Assembly (NCBI RefSeq): GCF_050908995.1
Contig: NC_135121.1
Coordinates: 12,276,001-12,340,000, forward strand
Direction of reading: 5' to 3'
DNA length: 64,000 bases
Source of the DNA: Andrena cerasifolii
Lineage: Eukaryota; Arthropoda; Insecta; Hymenoptera; Andrenidae
The notes under the pieces were generated by a model. It made no database searches, was not told the origin of the DNA, and saw only the letters and a program-made list of their open reading frames with translations. The position numbers and the translations under genes were made by a program. Positions 24,356 to 35,934 of the stretch are shown here, in pieces (the stretch's first letter is position 1; every line of letters begins with the position of its first letter).

Positions 24356-25839
24356 CCCTGTATACGAACGAGATTGGCACCTAGCACTTGCGAGAAAGAG
24401 TTAGAAAGATTAGACCTCTGGTGGCGCTGGCGAGCACTAACAGCCACGGATCGCATGGTGTCGCTGGGACGCTACAATGACTTTAGAACGTAATTAAAAC
24501 CTATCAACTCCAATAATTTCCTACTATTTATAAAACCATTCTCAATACTGTGCAGGAAATTGAAGTCGATATAATACCGACAATAATTTCTTACAACCCT
24601 ATTTACTTGACCAGAGAGAAACCATCAGAAACATCCGAAATTCATCCCCCATCCATTCCGATCGGAACTATCACCCCCATTAACTCGTGTCTACTCATCA
24701 AGGCCAGCTTTCGCCTAAAAAGCGTACCTACCCTTTCGAAGCCGCACAATACGCGAATTAGTGGCGAGACCGTGGCCGGGTTTATTCAGTTTTATCGTCG
24801 ACAAACCCCCGCGGGCAAACAACGAGGAACCGAGAGACGCAAAAAATGTTGAACGTAAACAGCGGGGAAGAAAGGAGTAAAGGGTTGCTGGGGAAGGGGG
24901 ATGTAAACTGCGATTCGCCCGTGACCCGGGCCAGAAGTTTGCAGAAGGGACTTGTTCCGCCGACAACTCAATATTCCCCGGTTGCTCCGATGAAAAACAA
25001 GGTTCGCAAACTACCTAACGAGATAATTGGGCGACTCGATTAGCGGAGACGCACCGTTTACGCGCCGCGCGAGCACATTTTGGGTCATACCTGCGAAGAC
25101 ACCCCCCGCTCGATCTTGCGCAGCAATTTTCATCCGACGGTTTCGACGATTCTGCCCCTCGACTTGGAAATCTTCATTCGCCCGGTCGACAGGCAGTTCG
25201 CACGAGACCGTGGATTTAAATAAGGAATGCAATAAAACCGTGACCCGTTTCGTTGCTAAAAGAAACGTCTATAAAGCCACTCGATACCGTAGCGTCTTGT
25301 CGCAGGACACGTAGCCGAAAGACAGATAGAGCGCCTTTAAAATGTACGGTCCCCCTCTTAAGACGTTACAAATGGCTTTCCAATCGCGAAACAGCCCTTG
25401 GCCTCTGTCGATGCAAAGTACTTTCCGATAGTCCGACGAAACTGGCCCCCCCTATATACTGCGCCGATAAACATTAGACGACGGGGGGTGCTGTCTTCCA
25501 GCAGAATGGCCTTTAAGTCGAGTCGCCATCAAACTCACCCTGCACCCCTTCCCACCCCCGCCGCCCTTCCTTTCTGTTTCGTTTTACATTCTCCACGGTG
25601 ACGGGGCAAGTCGATGAAGCTGTTCCCTGCTCGCTCGGCGGACCGAAACTTCAACATTTCCTGACACAGGCGAGCTCGACGATTACGATCCTGAATGTCG
25701 AGGAAGTAATTGCTACTGCAGTGGAATACAGATTCTTGAAGGTCTATTGGAGACGTTCGATATTGTTCGATTTCAGTAACAAGTTGGGTCGGGGAATTTG
25801 GTTGGGTGCATTTAATTTTGCTTATGCTTGTTTAAAGGG

Positions 25840-26094
25840 TTAAAGGGTGGCACAAAGGTAGGTCTTCTTATACGCGACTGGATGGAGCGTGAAGAATTTC
25901 AAAGTCGATTTTCTCGAAAATGAAGCGCGGTATCGAAAAATTGTATTCCTCCTTATCGACTTATTTACTTGTTAGAAGTCGAAAAGAAAGAGTAACATTT
26001 TTTGATATCACGCTTCCTTTTCGAGAAAATCGAGTTTGAATTTCGTATTTACGTTGCGTCTAGGCGCGCACAGGGAGACCTACCGTAAGGTTAA
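25840..26094. mobile_element. Small inverted-repeat element, probably TTAA type
   Basis: GGTAGGTC at 25857 pairs with GACCTACC ending at 26084, and an inner pair (GATTTTCTCGAAAATGAAGC against GCTTCCTTTTCGAGAAAATC) lies within. TTAA occurs just outside each end (25840 and 26091). Borders are approximate. Confidence 0.5.
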
Positions 26095-26449
26095 CGTTAT
26101 CCTGGCGCGGAGCCAGGTGAATCGTAAATAGGGTGGGTGAATAAAGTGAGAGATGGACCAGGGGTAGGTCAGGGTTGTGCCGCCTGCGGGTCAGGGTTTG
26201 TCCCGTGAAACCTCACGACGAAACAGTGGTCAAGGCTCTGCTGAATGCTAGCTCAGGAACTGGGTCAGCAGTGTCACGCGTGCAGAACAGTTATTATCGA
26301 TTCTGCTATTCAATCAGTGGAAATTCCCTGCTCCACGAAACGTAAGTCTCGATAGGGGACCTGAATGCGCAGGTATTAGCGTGGCTCTGCTGATTTTTGG
26401 AGAAGTAAAAGTTTCCGCGAATCTGTCGACTATTGGGTGCGAGCATTTA

Positions 26450-27111
26450 CTTAAGGGGTGAGACCACCTGGCCAGGTCAAGAAACACCCCATCTTTGAGA
26501 ATTTATTTCTGAGTGACACAAACACCTTTATCGATTAAAATTTTTCTTTGAATAATGTATACTATTTTTTCCAAGTTTTCTTGAAAACCAAAGTTAGACG
26601 AACACATTTTAATTGTTAAGATTAAACAGTATAACAGGTTTAAAATTGTAATAGTTGTTATCATTCTTAGTGGGAAAATATAAATCATATAAATAAAGGT
26701 TTTGTTAAAATTAATTTTATCGTTTAAGTAAAATTCTGTTTGATCTGGCAAATAAATATATGTTATTACTATAATGATTAGTATTCCAATGAGTAAATAT
26801 ATAATTCTAAGAAGTTCGTTTATTTTAATTTTTGAAGGATGATTATTAATTATACTGGTAAAATAATTAATCAGCCGACGTTCCATTTTTTTTCGATTCG
26901 TTGGGAAATAACCAAATAGCTACAGTTTGAAGCAAAAAGCTCAGCTTCGTGTGTAAGAAAATGGAGCTTTATTTACGCCAAAGTCAGGTAAAAATGAAGG
27001 TCTCGATCTTTATTGAAAGATTTTAATCGAAAAGAGTGTTTTCGTCATTCACAAATAAAGTCCCAAAGACGCGGTATTTCTTGACCGGGCCAAGGCGGTC
27101 TAACCGCTTGC
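26450..27111. mobile_element. TTAA-type inverted-repeat element carrying an open frame
   Basis: Left arm about 26450-26545 and right arm about 27010-27111 are inverted copies. Both carry GGTCAAGAAA(C/T)ACC, then an imperfect ATCTTTG-type segment, then a TATTT...TGA(G/A)TGAC block and CGATTAAAAT. The left end is TTAAGGGGTGAGACC. The right end reads GGTCTAACCGCTTGC, where the expected terminal TTAA has diverged. The middle holds the 127-codon membrane-protein frame on the minus strand. No transposase is present. Confidence 0.6.
26503..26886 (-). CDS. Two-helix membrane protein fragment, chemoreceptor-like (tentative)
   Basis: Uninterrupted 127-codon frame on the minus strand starting at an ATG (26886) and ending in TAA. 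Two long hydrophobic helices are plain: about residues 25-47 (LLRIIYLLIGILIIIVITYI) and 63-92 (containing FPLRMITTITILNLLYCLIL). Between them is a polar loop with LPDQTEFYLNDK. The helix layout, the Arg just before the second helix, and the Leu/Ile-rich A+T-coded composition resemble part of an insect gustatory receptor. I see no diagnostic C-terminal motif, so this is a guess. Full receptors are about 350-450 residues, so at best this is a fragment or decayed copy. It lies inside an inverted-repeat element (26450-27111), and its last dozen codons run into the left repeat arm. It is A+T-rich in contrast to the host gene, whose intron it occupies in the same orientation. Confidence 0.4.
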   Translation of the reverse strand: MERRLINYFTSIINNHPSKIKINELLRIIYLLIGILIIIVITYIYLPDQTEFYLNDKINFNKTFIYMIYIFPLRMITTITILNLLYCLILTIKMCSSNFGFQENLEKIVYIIQRKILIDKGVCVTQK

Positions 27112-27726
27112 CGAGCGTTTAAGAGGTCTTGACTTAAGAGACCGTGTGTTCGGCTGGATAGTCGCGTGGCTTGTGTGAGATTTTACTTAAGGGAGGTACT
27201 TAGAGTTTGGAGGTGCACTAGGAGCCCAGGAGCCCTTTCCTAGAGATTTCACCAGAATTCCTCTCTACAGATTCCGTCAGTACTTTCAAGACGTAGATGA
27301 ACACTGAGCTATCGATATCTACATGCTTCCCACTGCTGCAATTTTCCAGGAGGATTCAATGATTCGCGACAAAATTACATAGCAATTCTCAGCCACCTAT
27401 GCAGACACAAAGAAGCCCGCGAACTCTGCTCACCAGATGCGGCTGAAGTCCTCCCGCACCGTTCCCATGCACGTCTGCCAGCGTCACGCGCTATGTCTGA
27501 GTAATCGTCGAGCTGTACTACTGGAATACCAAGCGCGAGGAGCCTAGCTACATCCCCAAGCAATAATAATTACAAACGAAGACGGAACAGAAAGTTTGCA
27601 CAATTTCCACTGGCATCCAAAGGTGTCACTACTCTCCCAAGAAGATCCCCACCTTCTCAACATCCCCAAGGAACTAAAGCTCGCTGCACAATGCTCGGCG
27701 AACAATAAGAATCGGAAAGCACGAAC

Positions 27727-28134
27727 CTCCGGGTCGTACTTGTCGACCTGCTCGTCGGTGATCGCCTCGTTGGAGGCGACATCCTCGTCGGACTCGTTGA
27801 CGGTGATCACCTCGTGCGAGTCGAAGTTCTTGGCGGCGGTGGGCCCCTCGTCGAGCACGCCAGCCCCAGCTGCCGTCGACACGTCCGAATTCTTAGTGTC
27901 GTCCCTCGACATCGCCTCGTGCGACTCGGCGACGGCCTTCAGCTCGTCCTCGTACTCGTCCTCGGCCTCCTCCACGCCCTCGTAATCCACCTCCACCTCC
28001 GCCTCCTGCTGCCGCCCGCTCCCGGACGGCTCGACCCGCTCCCGTTCACCCTGCGGCCGAGAAGCATGTCCTCGACCGACCTGGTCGCCATGGCTGCTCG
28101 CCGTGGTCGTTCTCACCCCCCAGTAGCCGGCAGG
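27727..28134 (-). CDS. Acidic N-terminal exon, same gene
   Basis: Minus-strand exon of 408 bases, exactly 136 codons, phase 0 at both ends. The acceptor is GATTTTTTGCAG, a good pyrimidine tract, at 28135. The donor is CCGGAG|GTTCGT at 27727, a weak site but in phase. The peptide begins PAGYWGVRTTTASSHGDQVG, goes through an Arg/Gln-rich stretch, then a strongly acidic block (DYEGVEEAEDEYEDELK) and more Asp/Glu-rich sequence, ending DEQVDKYDPE. No cysteine. Third positions are mostly G or C, unlike the surrounding A+T-rich intron. An ATG at 28179 lies in frame upstream of the acceptor, so a start there without splicing is possible, but the branch and acceptor sequence lies between. No signal peptide is visible. 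Confidence 0.8.
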
Positions 28135-29588
28135 CTGCAAAAAATCGATCACTGCCACTTTGGCGCGCGATGAATTCATTTACGAGTATACCTAATTATC
28201 GTTAGACGTCCCACTGACGGAGGCTCAAACGCCACCTCGAGGGGGGGGGCGGATTCTACAGCGGAGGACGTTGGCCTGCGCGCGGTGGATGCGTTCGCTC
28301 CGTGTGTTTTTCGGTGAAAGAGGGGAACGCAAGTTTCCGTGGCGTACACGCTGGGGGGCATTGTTTGGGTTAACAGAGAGCAGGATGTTTACGATTCTGT
28401 TTAATTATCTCTACGTGTATTAACGCTGAATTCTGGGTGCCCGCGAGGTTTGAATGGCCGCGATTTTAAATCTTTATTAAAAACAGCCAAGTGGACCAAG
28501 CTTCGTTGCCGCTTTCAAATAAACAATGGGCCGCTCATTACCAGGTTACTCAACCGATTAATCATTTAATTCGACCTCATTGCCGATCCTGTGTACGAAT
28601 TGCTCCAATTTCCACGATTGTTTCGGCTTCATTTCACGCGGGCCCGGCCCCCTTTCTATCAATCCGGGATCCTCCCCGGGGGGTCGCCACATTTCCCGGA
28701 TAAAAACCGGCCGGCCGTTGTTCGGAAACGTTATTGCGCGGCCCGGTCGCCGATATATCGGCGCGCAGTTAAACAGGGCAACGATGTTAGAGCTCGCGTC
28801 GATCCCGATGTCCACCGGCGTTCGTTCGATTAACATTTGACTCTTTTCGTTTCGCCGGAGATTCGTTTAATTTGTTTGCCCGCCGCGGGGGCGTGTTGTA
28901 AATTTAATTGTCTCGCGCGGCCGTTCCGGCGCATTTATTAAGGCCGTTCTTGTTGCGGAACGCTTAAATTGATATTCGTCTGTTACACGCGAGCCGGGAA
29001 TATTTGTTTAAAATGCGCGAGGTAATGGGGGAACGGAGGCAAGTTCGTCTGTTCATTCACGGTTTATCGATAACCAATTGCTGGTGACAATTACGGGGAA
29101 TTTAATTGCTGGAAAATACATGCTGCCGGAGCAATTAGATCCAACGGCGCAGCGAACATTTCCGTTGTAAAACTCCGCGCAGCGCGAACAGCACACGTCA
29201 CCCCTTTTTTTTTTGCGAAATATGCCACGCGTGAAATCGATAATATCAAACGTAACATTCCTCCGAGACGCACGAGGGAAACGTCGCTGATCTGTGTCGG
29301 ATGCAAGCGTCCCGTAATTACGCGTCCGGGCGAAATTGCTGGGGCTCTTGTCGCGCGGGGACGCTGGTCCGCGTAACAAAGCGAATTCCCTGCTTCGCGG
29401 GGGCTTGTCACGGTTTTGGGGGAGGGGGGCAAAAAGAGCCAGGGGTAGCGGTGGTAAGAAACGATTTACGGTACATTCGGGGCACGTTCCCTGTACACCG
29501 TAGTTTCCTATTTGGCAGAGGTACAAATATTAGTCGGACCCTCGTCTCGACGGTGGAACGGCACCGATTAGGATTCTGTAATACTTAC

Positions 29589-29632
29589 CGGTGCGGCTCG
29601 TAACGTCGTTTCCTGCGCCCTGCTTCCTGCCT
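29589..29632 (-). CDS. Candidate 44-base microexon, same gene
   Basis: On the minus strand a strong pyrimidine-rich acceptor (TCTCGTTTTTGGTTGCAG) precedes 44 bases, followed by the donor CACCG|GTAAGT. Read so that it ends in phase 0, as the 27727-28134 exon requires, it gives two leading bases (AG) and 14 codons with no stop (AGSRAQETTLRAAP). The splice sites are good, but an exon this short carries little coding evidence. It could be a chance pair of sites or an untranslated exon. Confidence 0.4.
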
Positions 29633-29808
29633 CTGCAACCAAAAACGAGAAACAATCCGTTAGCTACGATTCGCCACGCGCTGCTGTCGATTCTGTTGGG
29701 TGCAGGGGACATTTTATGGAAGGGAATAGGAGGGAGGTTAAAAATGTAAGAGAGAGCGTTGTAGGCGCATGCAACGTAGCCAATTCGTGCTCAGACATTG
29801 GCTTTTGA

Positions 29809-30407
29809 TTAAAAGGTAACAGTCTGATGATAGGCCAAAAATCGTAGGATAATTTTGGAGGTGATTTTAAAGAAATTTATAAACTTTAAAAATCTAGGTA
29901 ACATAAGGCTCTTATGATATGTATAGATAAGAAAAACATTCTTTCTAAGGAAAGAAAGCCATTAAGTGACTAACTAATATGCATGTATAAATGGCAGAGA
30001 ATACTAAGTAATGTAAATATTGAATAAATTATCTTTAATTTATTTGCAAATTCATAATGTTCCATACTGTTTTTTTTAGAACTTCTGTCCATTCCATGCT
30101 TCGTGTATTACCGAGCAACATTTTGCTTCTTCTATATTTTTTATTGCGTAATAAACGAAATTCATAATTATTGCTGGTGGTTTCACTTCAAATAGACCAA
30201 TTTAACAGTATCGTGCGTTCAATATGTGTACCGCTGCATTTCATATATAAACAATATTGGCATTTCCCTCTGGTTCTAAACTTACTGCCAGGGGTTGTAT
30301 CATAAAAACCTTATGTTACATTTTTAATAAATTGCATTAATTTCTTTAAAATCACCTCCGAAGTTATCCTACCATTTTTGGCTTGTCATCGTGGCGTTGC
30401 CCCTTAA
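29809..30407. mobile_element. TTAA-flanked inverted-repeat MITE
   Basis: Starts TTAAAAGGTAAC and ends GTTGCCCCTTAA. Inside, AGGCCAAAAATCGTAGGATA pairs with TATCCTACCATTTTTGGCTT, and the arms go on through TTTGGAGGTGATTTTAAAGA. Arms are about 100 bp, with some divergence. The A+T-rich centre holds nothing recognisable. Confidence 0.75.
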
Positions 30408-31485
30408 TTGACGAGACACAGGAGAATCTTTTTCTTAAAATCATTTTAGGCTTATGCCAGACTATTCCCGAACATTCCTAACCCTCTTGAAACTCGGCGA
30501 CTCTCGCTGTTGCTCTAATTTGCTCCAGATCCTTTCAAGAGACATCGAAACACGAGACTACCTGTGGAAAAATCGCTGCGAGAAGCAGAGGGGGAATTGG
30601 ACCGGAAGATGGAGGGCGAAAACGCGACCGTGTCAAAGGGGACACAAACTGCGAGCGCAAAGTGGGATGGAGCAGAGATATTTCAGAAAACTTCTCGCCG
30701 AAGAGCAGGGTTTTTTTTTGCGTCTGCTTTTGACCGCGAAAGCAACCTATTCCCCGGATCCACCTCGCCATCGTAATTACGTTTGGGATTATTAGAGATC
30801 TCGCGTTGCCATTCCAACCCTTCCCTCCCCTTTCCAACGAAACTCGAAACTCTAATTATCCATTCGCGTTCGTTTCGAGAGCGACCCCCGCCCGGTCGCC
30901 TGCTCTTCTACCCCCCGTCCGATTTTCGAAAGTGGCAGACTTGGTCAAACAGTCCCGAGTCAGCTGGCAGCCATTTAAGTAGCTCGATTGCAAGGTACAC
31001 CGTCCACGGTGTGTTTATTTAACGCAATTACCATTCGCGCAGATATTTACCGACCCACTTGGTGCATGGCCGAGCGGGTCCTGAGTGGGCAACTCGTAAG
31101 TCGACGATAAAGGGTGGCTCGCACCCCTGCGCTGGGTCGAATCGCCAGGCACTCGGCTGAATGCCTGCACGGATCGCTGCAGTAGTCGAGGAAGATCGCT
31201 CGGGGTACCCGGGATTCCATGGAAATAAATTTGTCGGGAAGCTGAGGGATGCGGGAGGGGTGGAGGTCCAAGGGCTCCTCCGACAGCAGCCGTCGCATGG
31301 ACGCACGGGGAGTTCCATTCGCTTCCATCGACTTTCCAGTTGGATTGCGATCGACGAGCGGGTCGGCGAGTTCCTCGCGGAATCTGGGCAAATCATATTC
31401 CCACGGAATTCATTGGATTTCGGTGGCGCGGAATTTTTAAGCGGGTCGCGTCGCCGTCAAAGCCCCGTTGAATTAAAATTCTTAC

Positions 31486-31519
31486 CGGTACGTGCGATGT
31501 AGCTAGCCGCTGGGATCAT
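31486..31519 (-). CDS. Candidate first coding exon, same gene
   Basis: On the minus strand an ATG at 31519-31517 opens 11 codons (MIPAASYIART) plus one base, ending at a good donor, ACCG|GTAAGA. An in-frame TAA lies two codons before the ATG, as expected of a true start. The single leftover G joins the AG of the 29589-29632 exon to make Glu, keeping the frame open into the main gene. The peptide has no signal-sequence character. The phase match is a one-in-three event, so this is only a suggestion. The true first exon may lie elsewhere upstream. Confidence 0.3.
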
Positions 31520-32490
31520 AGTTTACACGCGCACGTTTTTAATTTATAATCCGGGATCGATGCGACGTGCACGATTTACATTCCGACGGAATTTTTTTGG
31601 AATATCCAGGATCCTGGGACGTTGCGTGCCTTGGAATGTTTTACGTTCGCGATGTAACGCTCGATTCCAACGTCGCCGTCGATGACGGTGAATAATAAAA
31701 TCCAAATGCACGAGTGGGAGCTCGATCGAGTCGCCTTCGCCTCTTGATATTCATTGGGGTGGTTTCGGAGGGAAGTATAAGCACGCAGGATATTCATTCG
31801 CTGTTGAAGTTAATACTGATGATATACTAATGATGTATGAAGATACTCGGAGGTTAATGCAAACAAATTGTATTTGGATTAAGTACTAAAAAGCAGTGTG
31901 GTTTTTCTGTAGTATTCGCAAGTGTGCAATTTAATACGCGAGGGGGCAGCTTTTTCCGTAATTCTTTCTCTTCCCTTTCTGTTCCACTCGTCCCTTTAGT
32001 TTTTATAAATCTACAAGGCAAGCACGCTGTAATCCCCCGTACCTGGAATAAAAATACAGAAGCTACCTATGCTTTAGAGCCCACTGTGCACAGATTCAGT
32101 GGGGATTTGAAAGCCACTCTTCTACATATTAAAGGACATCTAAAAAATATTCAGAGGTACTGCGCAGATGGATAATGAAACTCCTTGATATTCACAAGTC
32201 CCCTTCGCTTCTTCAAATATATTTCAGGTGAAAATTACGTGGGCTCAAGCGTCCTACATGCTTTTCAATGTCCTTCCTCTGCACCCCCATCCCCAACAGT
32301 CAGTGGACGCGAGCTATCGATATTTTCAACCCCATAGTATAACAAGACCTCAAAGGAACGCGACTTCCTCCCGTTCCTCCGCAAGCTATCCATCTCCGCA
32401 GCGATCCACCCTCTCCCTTCGACCACCAAAGCCCCGAAGCGGCCCAGAATCCACGAAGGGCTGCAATCCCGGCTTCAGTGGTCCGCGTTA

Positions 32491-33320
32491 AGCCGGGTCT
32501 AGACCTGCATGAGTATGCGCTGAGCAGGCTGAGCGTGCACGAATATTCTGATGTGGACGGGTGAAACGGTAGCCAGGACCGCGTGCTTCTACGTCAGAAA
32601 GGGTGAGCGTGAACGCATATGCTAGTGTGGACGTGTGATACGTGGTGACTCGGCGCATGCGACCCGACTCGCGAATGCCGGCGAAGGCACATGGCCTGAG
32701 CCGACTGTTGCACAGTGGGGAAATTTCGCGATTTTATGGCCAAAACCACAAGAATAAATTTTTCAATTCGACAAAATAAATGCAAATGTCAATTTTATTG
32801 AAGAACTAATGTGAGTATCAAATGCCACCGATTTTACTGTTAAATGTTTTAATACAAAGCTCGTACAGACTCGCAAATGTTTATATTCATGCGAGGTTAG
32901 ACCGAGCGCAAAGAATTAATCCAGATTTGTAAATAATACAAAAATCTTTATGGGTCGTAATTTTTGTAAGTGTTATTTTTTTTATTTTTAATGTTATTCC
33001 AACCGTTTCAAGATTCGAAACCCATAAAATTCGGTGAAGCACTGCGGGGAGTTGTCCTCGCCACGGGTTACCAGGTGGCACCTCTTTGATAGGCGTCGCT
33101 GGAGAATCACCCTGTATTGGTAAACAGGATGACTCGGAGGGTTGAGCTGTTGTTTATTTAGCTAATCACACCATCCTTACGACTGAAATGCGGAGTGGGC
33201 TAAACTAAGCACAGAAGTTGGCGAAGAAAGACACAATGGCACCTTTCGACCCCTCCGCATGCGTCATTCGTGCGCGCTCAGCCTGCTCAGCGTATACGCA
33301 TTCAGGTCTGGAGCCGGCTT
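32491..33320. mobile_element. Inverted-repeat element with 55-bp arms
   Basis: AGCCGGGTCTAGACCTGCAT on the left pairs with ATTCAGGTCTGGAGCCGGCT on the right. The pairing continues through CGCTGAGCAGGCTGAGCG. TA lies directly outside each end. The interior (830 bp) is noncoding and includes a TTGCACAGTGGGGAAATTTC phrase. Confidence 0.65.
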
Positions 33321-35362
33321 TATTAAAGGTCCATGGAAGAAGAATTACAACGTGCGGGGCGGCGTCATCGATCGCGGACGATAAAACTCGTCGTAATTGC
33401 GGTATAATGGGGTCGGGGCGAGTAACAAAGGTACGGAACACCGACAAAGGGTGTAATTGCCTGCCGCGGGTAATGATGTCTCCCGACGGGGACCGCATCA
33501 ATTAAACATTTTAATCACACGCTAACGAGGAAGCGGAACGAGGTAACGGCACGGCCGCGCGCCGTCCAGCAATAATTTCCCACGAGCCGATGGGAAAACT
33601 GCGTCGATGCATTGTGTCGTCTGTATCGATGCACGTCCAGCTATACCTCCGATGCATTAATCACTGCACTTTCAACGGAACACGCGGCTCCGCGCAGCTG
33701 CAGTTAACAGTTGTCAGCCCCCTGGCAGCGACCGGATCGCCTTCGGTTTCGAACTCAAACTCTCATCGTGACAACACACCATTCTACTTGAAGCATCGTT
33801 CACTACTTGTTTTACAACTAATTTGAGGACCTTGCGGCAGGAGGAGTGCAGTTCCATCTTTACAAATTAGACGAAACTGTTTATAAAATTATTGCTCTGA
33901 CTTAACATTACGCAGAGAAGGCTAAATGGAAAATATATTTTTTCACACGATAAGTAGTAGCTATTTAGTTGATAAGTTTTTATTCCTATTTCTGGCGAAA
34001 AAATATTCTATAATAAAAATATTAATATTAGTATTAATATTTTATTTGTATTATTTATATTATAATATAATTATATTATAATATTTATAATATTATAATT
34101 ATATTATAATTATAAATTATATTATAATATTATTTATATTATAATATTTTATTTATATTATTTATATTATATTATATTATTAATATTAGTATTAATATTT
34201 CTATTTTTATTATATTCGCAATGAATCACGTCATAACTCAGAAAACTGTCAAAAATAGGGCCCCGATGAATGAAATTGTTTAAATGTGCACGAAACTATT
34301 GTCAGTTACTGTTACCAAAATGGAACTGTGGCACGGTTCGATTCAAAGTCGCAGTCGCCTGGAATTTAACGATTTTTGCAACGTTGTTCGACGATATAAT
34401 AACGCATCGGCGGACGGGGTGCGGCGATATTTCCATCATCAGTTTCCTGGCGCGTTTATGAGTTTCGACTGGGGAGTAAAAAGGAAGCTCGCGCTTTATT
34501 GCCGCGTTTTTCGAGTGTCGCCATGGTAGGTACTCGGTGAAAAAACCGCTCGTAAGAGACAGGAACGTGGAAGTAGAGGTCGTTCCTCGGATCGCTCTAA
34601 AAGAATTGAGAATATAATTGCAACGGTGCCACAGTGGTCGGAAATCCGCATATCAAGGAAAAAATATGATAGCATCAATGTGAAACCTTCAATTTCTACA
34701 AAACTGGGTATTCCGGGGTTTTTGAGGTCGCTGATTACAAATCTGAAGTCAAAATTGCCTAAAACAAAATGGCTAGTCCAAAGTGAAACAATAATCCGCG
34801 TTAATGGTGTTTTGAGAGGTATACGGAAATGTGAGGAACTTAAAGTTGGAGACGTTTCGTAATAAAAATAATATTGATAGTTTTGTGATTTGTGAAAAAT
34901 ATATTTCAAATTCAAATATAATACGAAAAAGGAATATAATTATGCACATGTAATTATAGTTTTGGAATAATTTGGTGTAACTAGTTTTTTGTAGATGTAC
35001 ATGTAGAAGACATATAAAAGTCAACACCCCCACTGAACGGGACCTCGCGCTAAAAGTGAACACCTTGCGCGTGGACAGTCTTCGGCGTTCGGGTTTACGT
35101 CTTACGCCTGACCAACGCCGCCTTGACATGCTTTTGGAAGAAAAGGGACTTTTCTTTAAAACAAGATATTTATACATTCTGCATAAACGTATTTTCGCTT
35201 GTCTAATGACGATCAGTTAACAATTATCCGCAGTAAGTGAAGCTGCAATCGCCCAACAATAGCTGTACAGTTCGAACCGAAAGTCTTATAACCATTATAT
35301 TTTGTATTATTATTACTATTGTATGACTGTGGATCACGGAACGTCATTGAGTGTTGGAAAAT
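33321..35362. other. No supportable gene
   Basis: Holds the A+T-only tract and ordinary noncoding DNA. Frames at 34284-34529 and 34496-34915 are not recognisable. Confidence 0.5.
33990..34215. repeat. A+T-only low-complexity tract
   Basis: Almost pure TATTATAATATT-type sequence over about 220 bp, with many short internal palindromes. Confidence 0.85.
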
Positions 35363-35934
35363 CGGCCGCTTTTCGGTGGTGGTTTTTATAATGAAATAAA
35401 CATTTAACGTTTCCGAATATCTGGGGGTGTAAAATGTTGTTGTTTGTTTATTTCATTTGTTGACATAAATATTTTGCAGTGAAGTTGGCGGCTTCAGAAT
35501 TGCTGGTGGTTCAAATTTCGCACGACTGGATGATCGGAAATAAAAAAACCAAACATATTTCTAATTCGCAGGAGTATGGTTTCTCGATTTCCACAAAATA
35601 ACAATTTCGAACCAGAATATATTTGTTAATTAAGATATTTATGGTTAGCGAGACAGCCATACTCCTGCAAATTAAAAATATGATTGGTTTTTATGTTTCC
35701 GATGATCTAGTCGTCCGAAATTTCAACCGCCAGCAATTCTGAAAACGCCAACTTCACTGCGAGATATTTAAGCAAACGAGTAAAATAAACAAACAACAAA
35801 GACTTTTTCTTGTATTTCAAGAGTGGCACAATATAATCCCCGAAGTTCGAAAACGTTGAGCGCGCGTTTCATTATAAAAACCATCACCGAAAAGTGGCGG
35901 ATTTTTCGACCGAGACAGTAGAATGTGCCCTTAA
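35363..35934. mobile_element. Second copy of the 16559 TTAA palindromic family
   Basis: Direct match to the 16559-17466 element over both arms: CGGCCGCTTTTCGGTGGTGG near 35366 and CCATCACCGAAAAGTGGCGG near 35881. The right end is AGTAGAATGTGCCCTTAA. The left terminus (TTAAGGGG...) is missing, and the centre is shorter. Noncoding. Confidence 0.75.

Noticed and set aside
27086..27170. tRNA-like start (GGGCCAAGGCGGTCTAA) resembling an A box
   Set aside because: The sequence is the right arm of the 26450 inverted-repeat element and matches its left arm. No T-arm follows.
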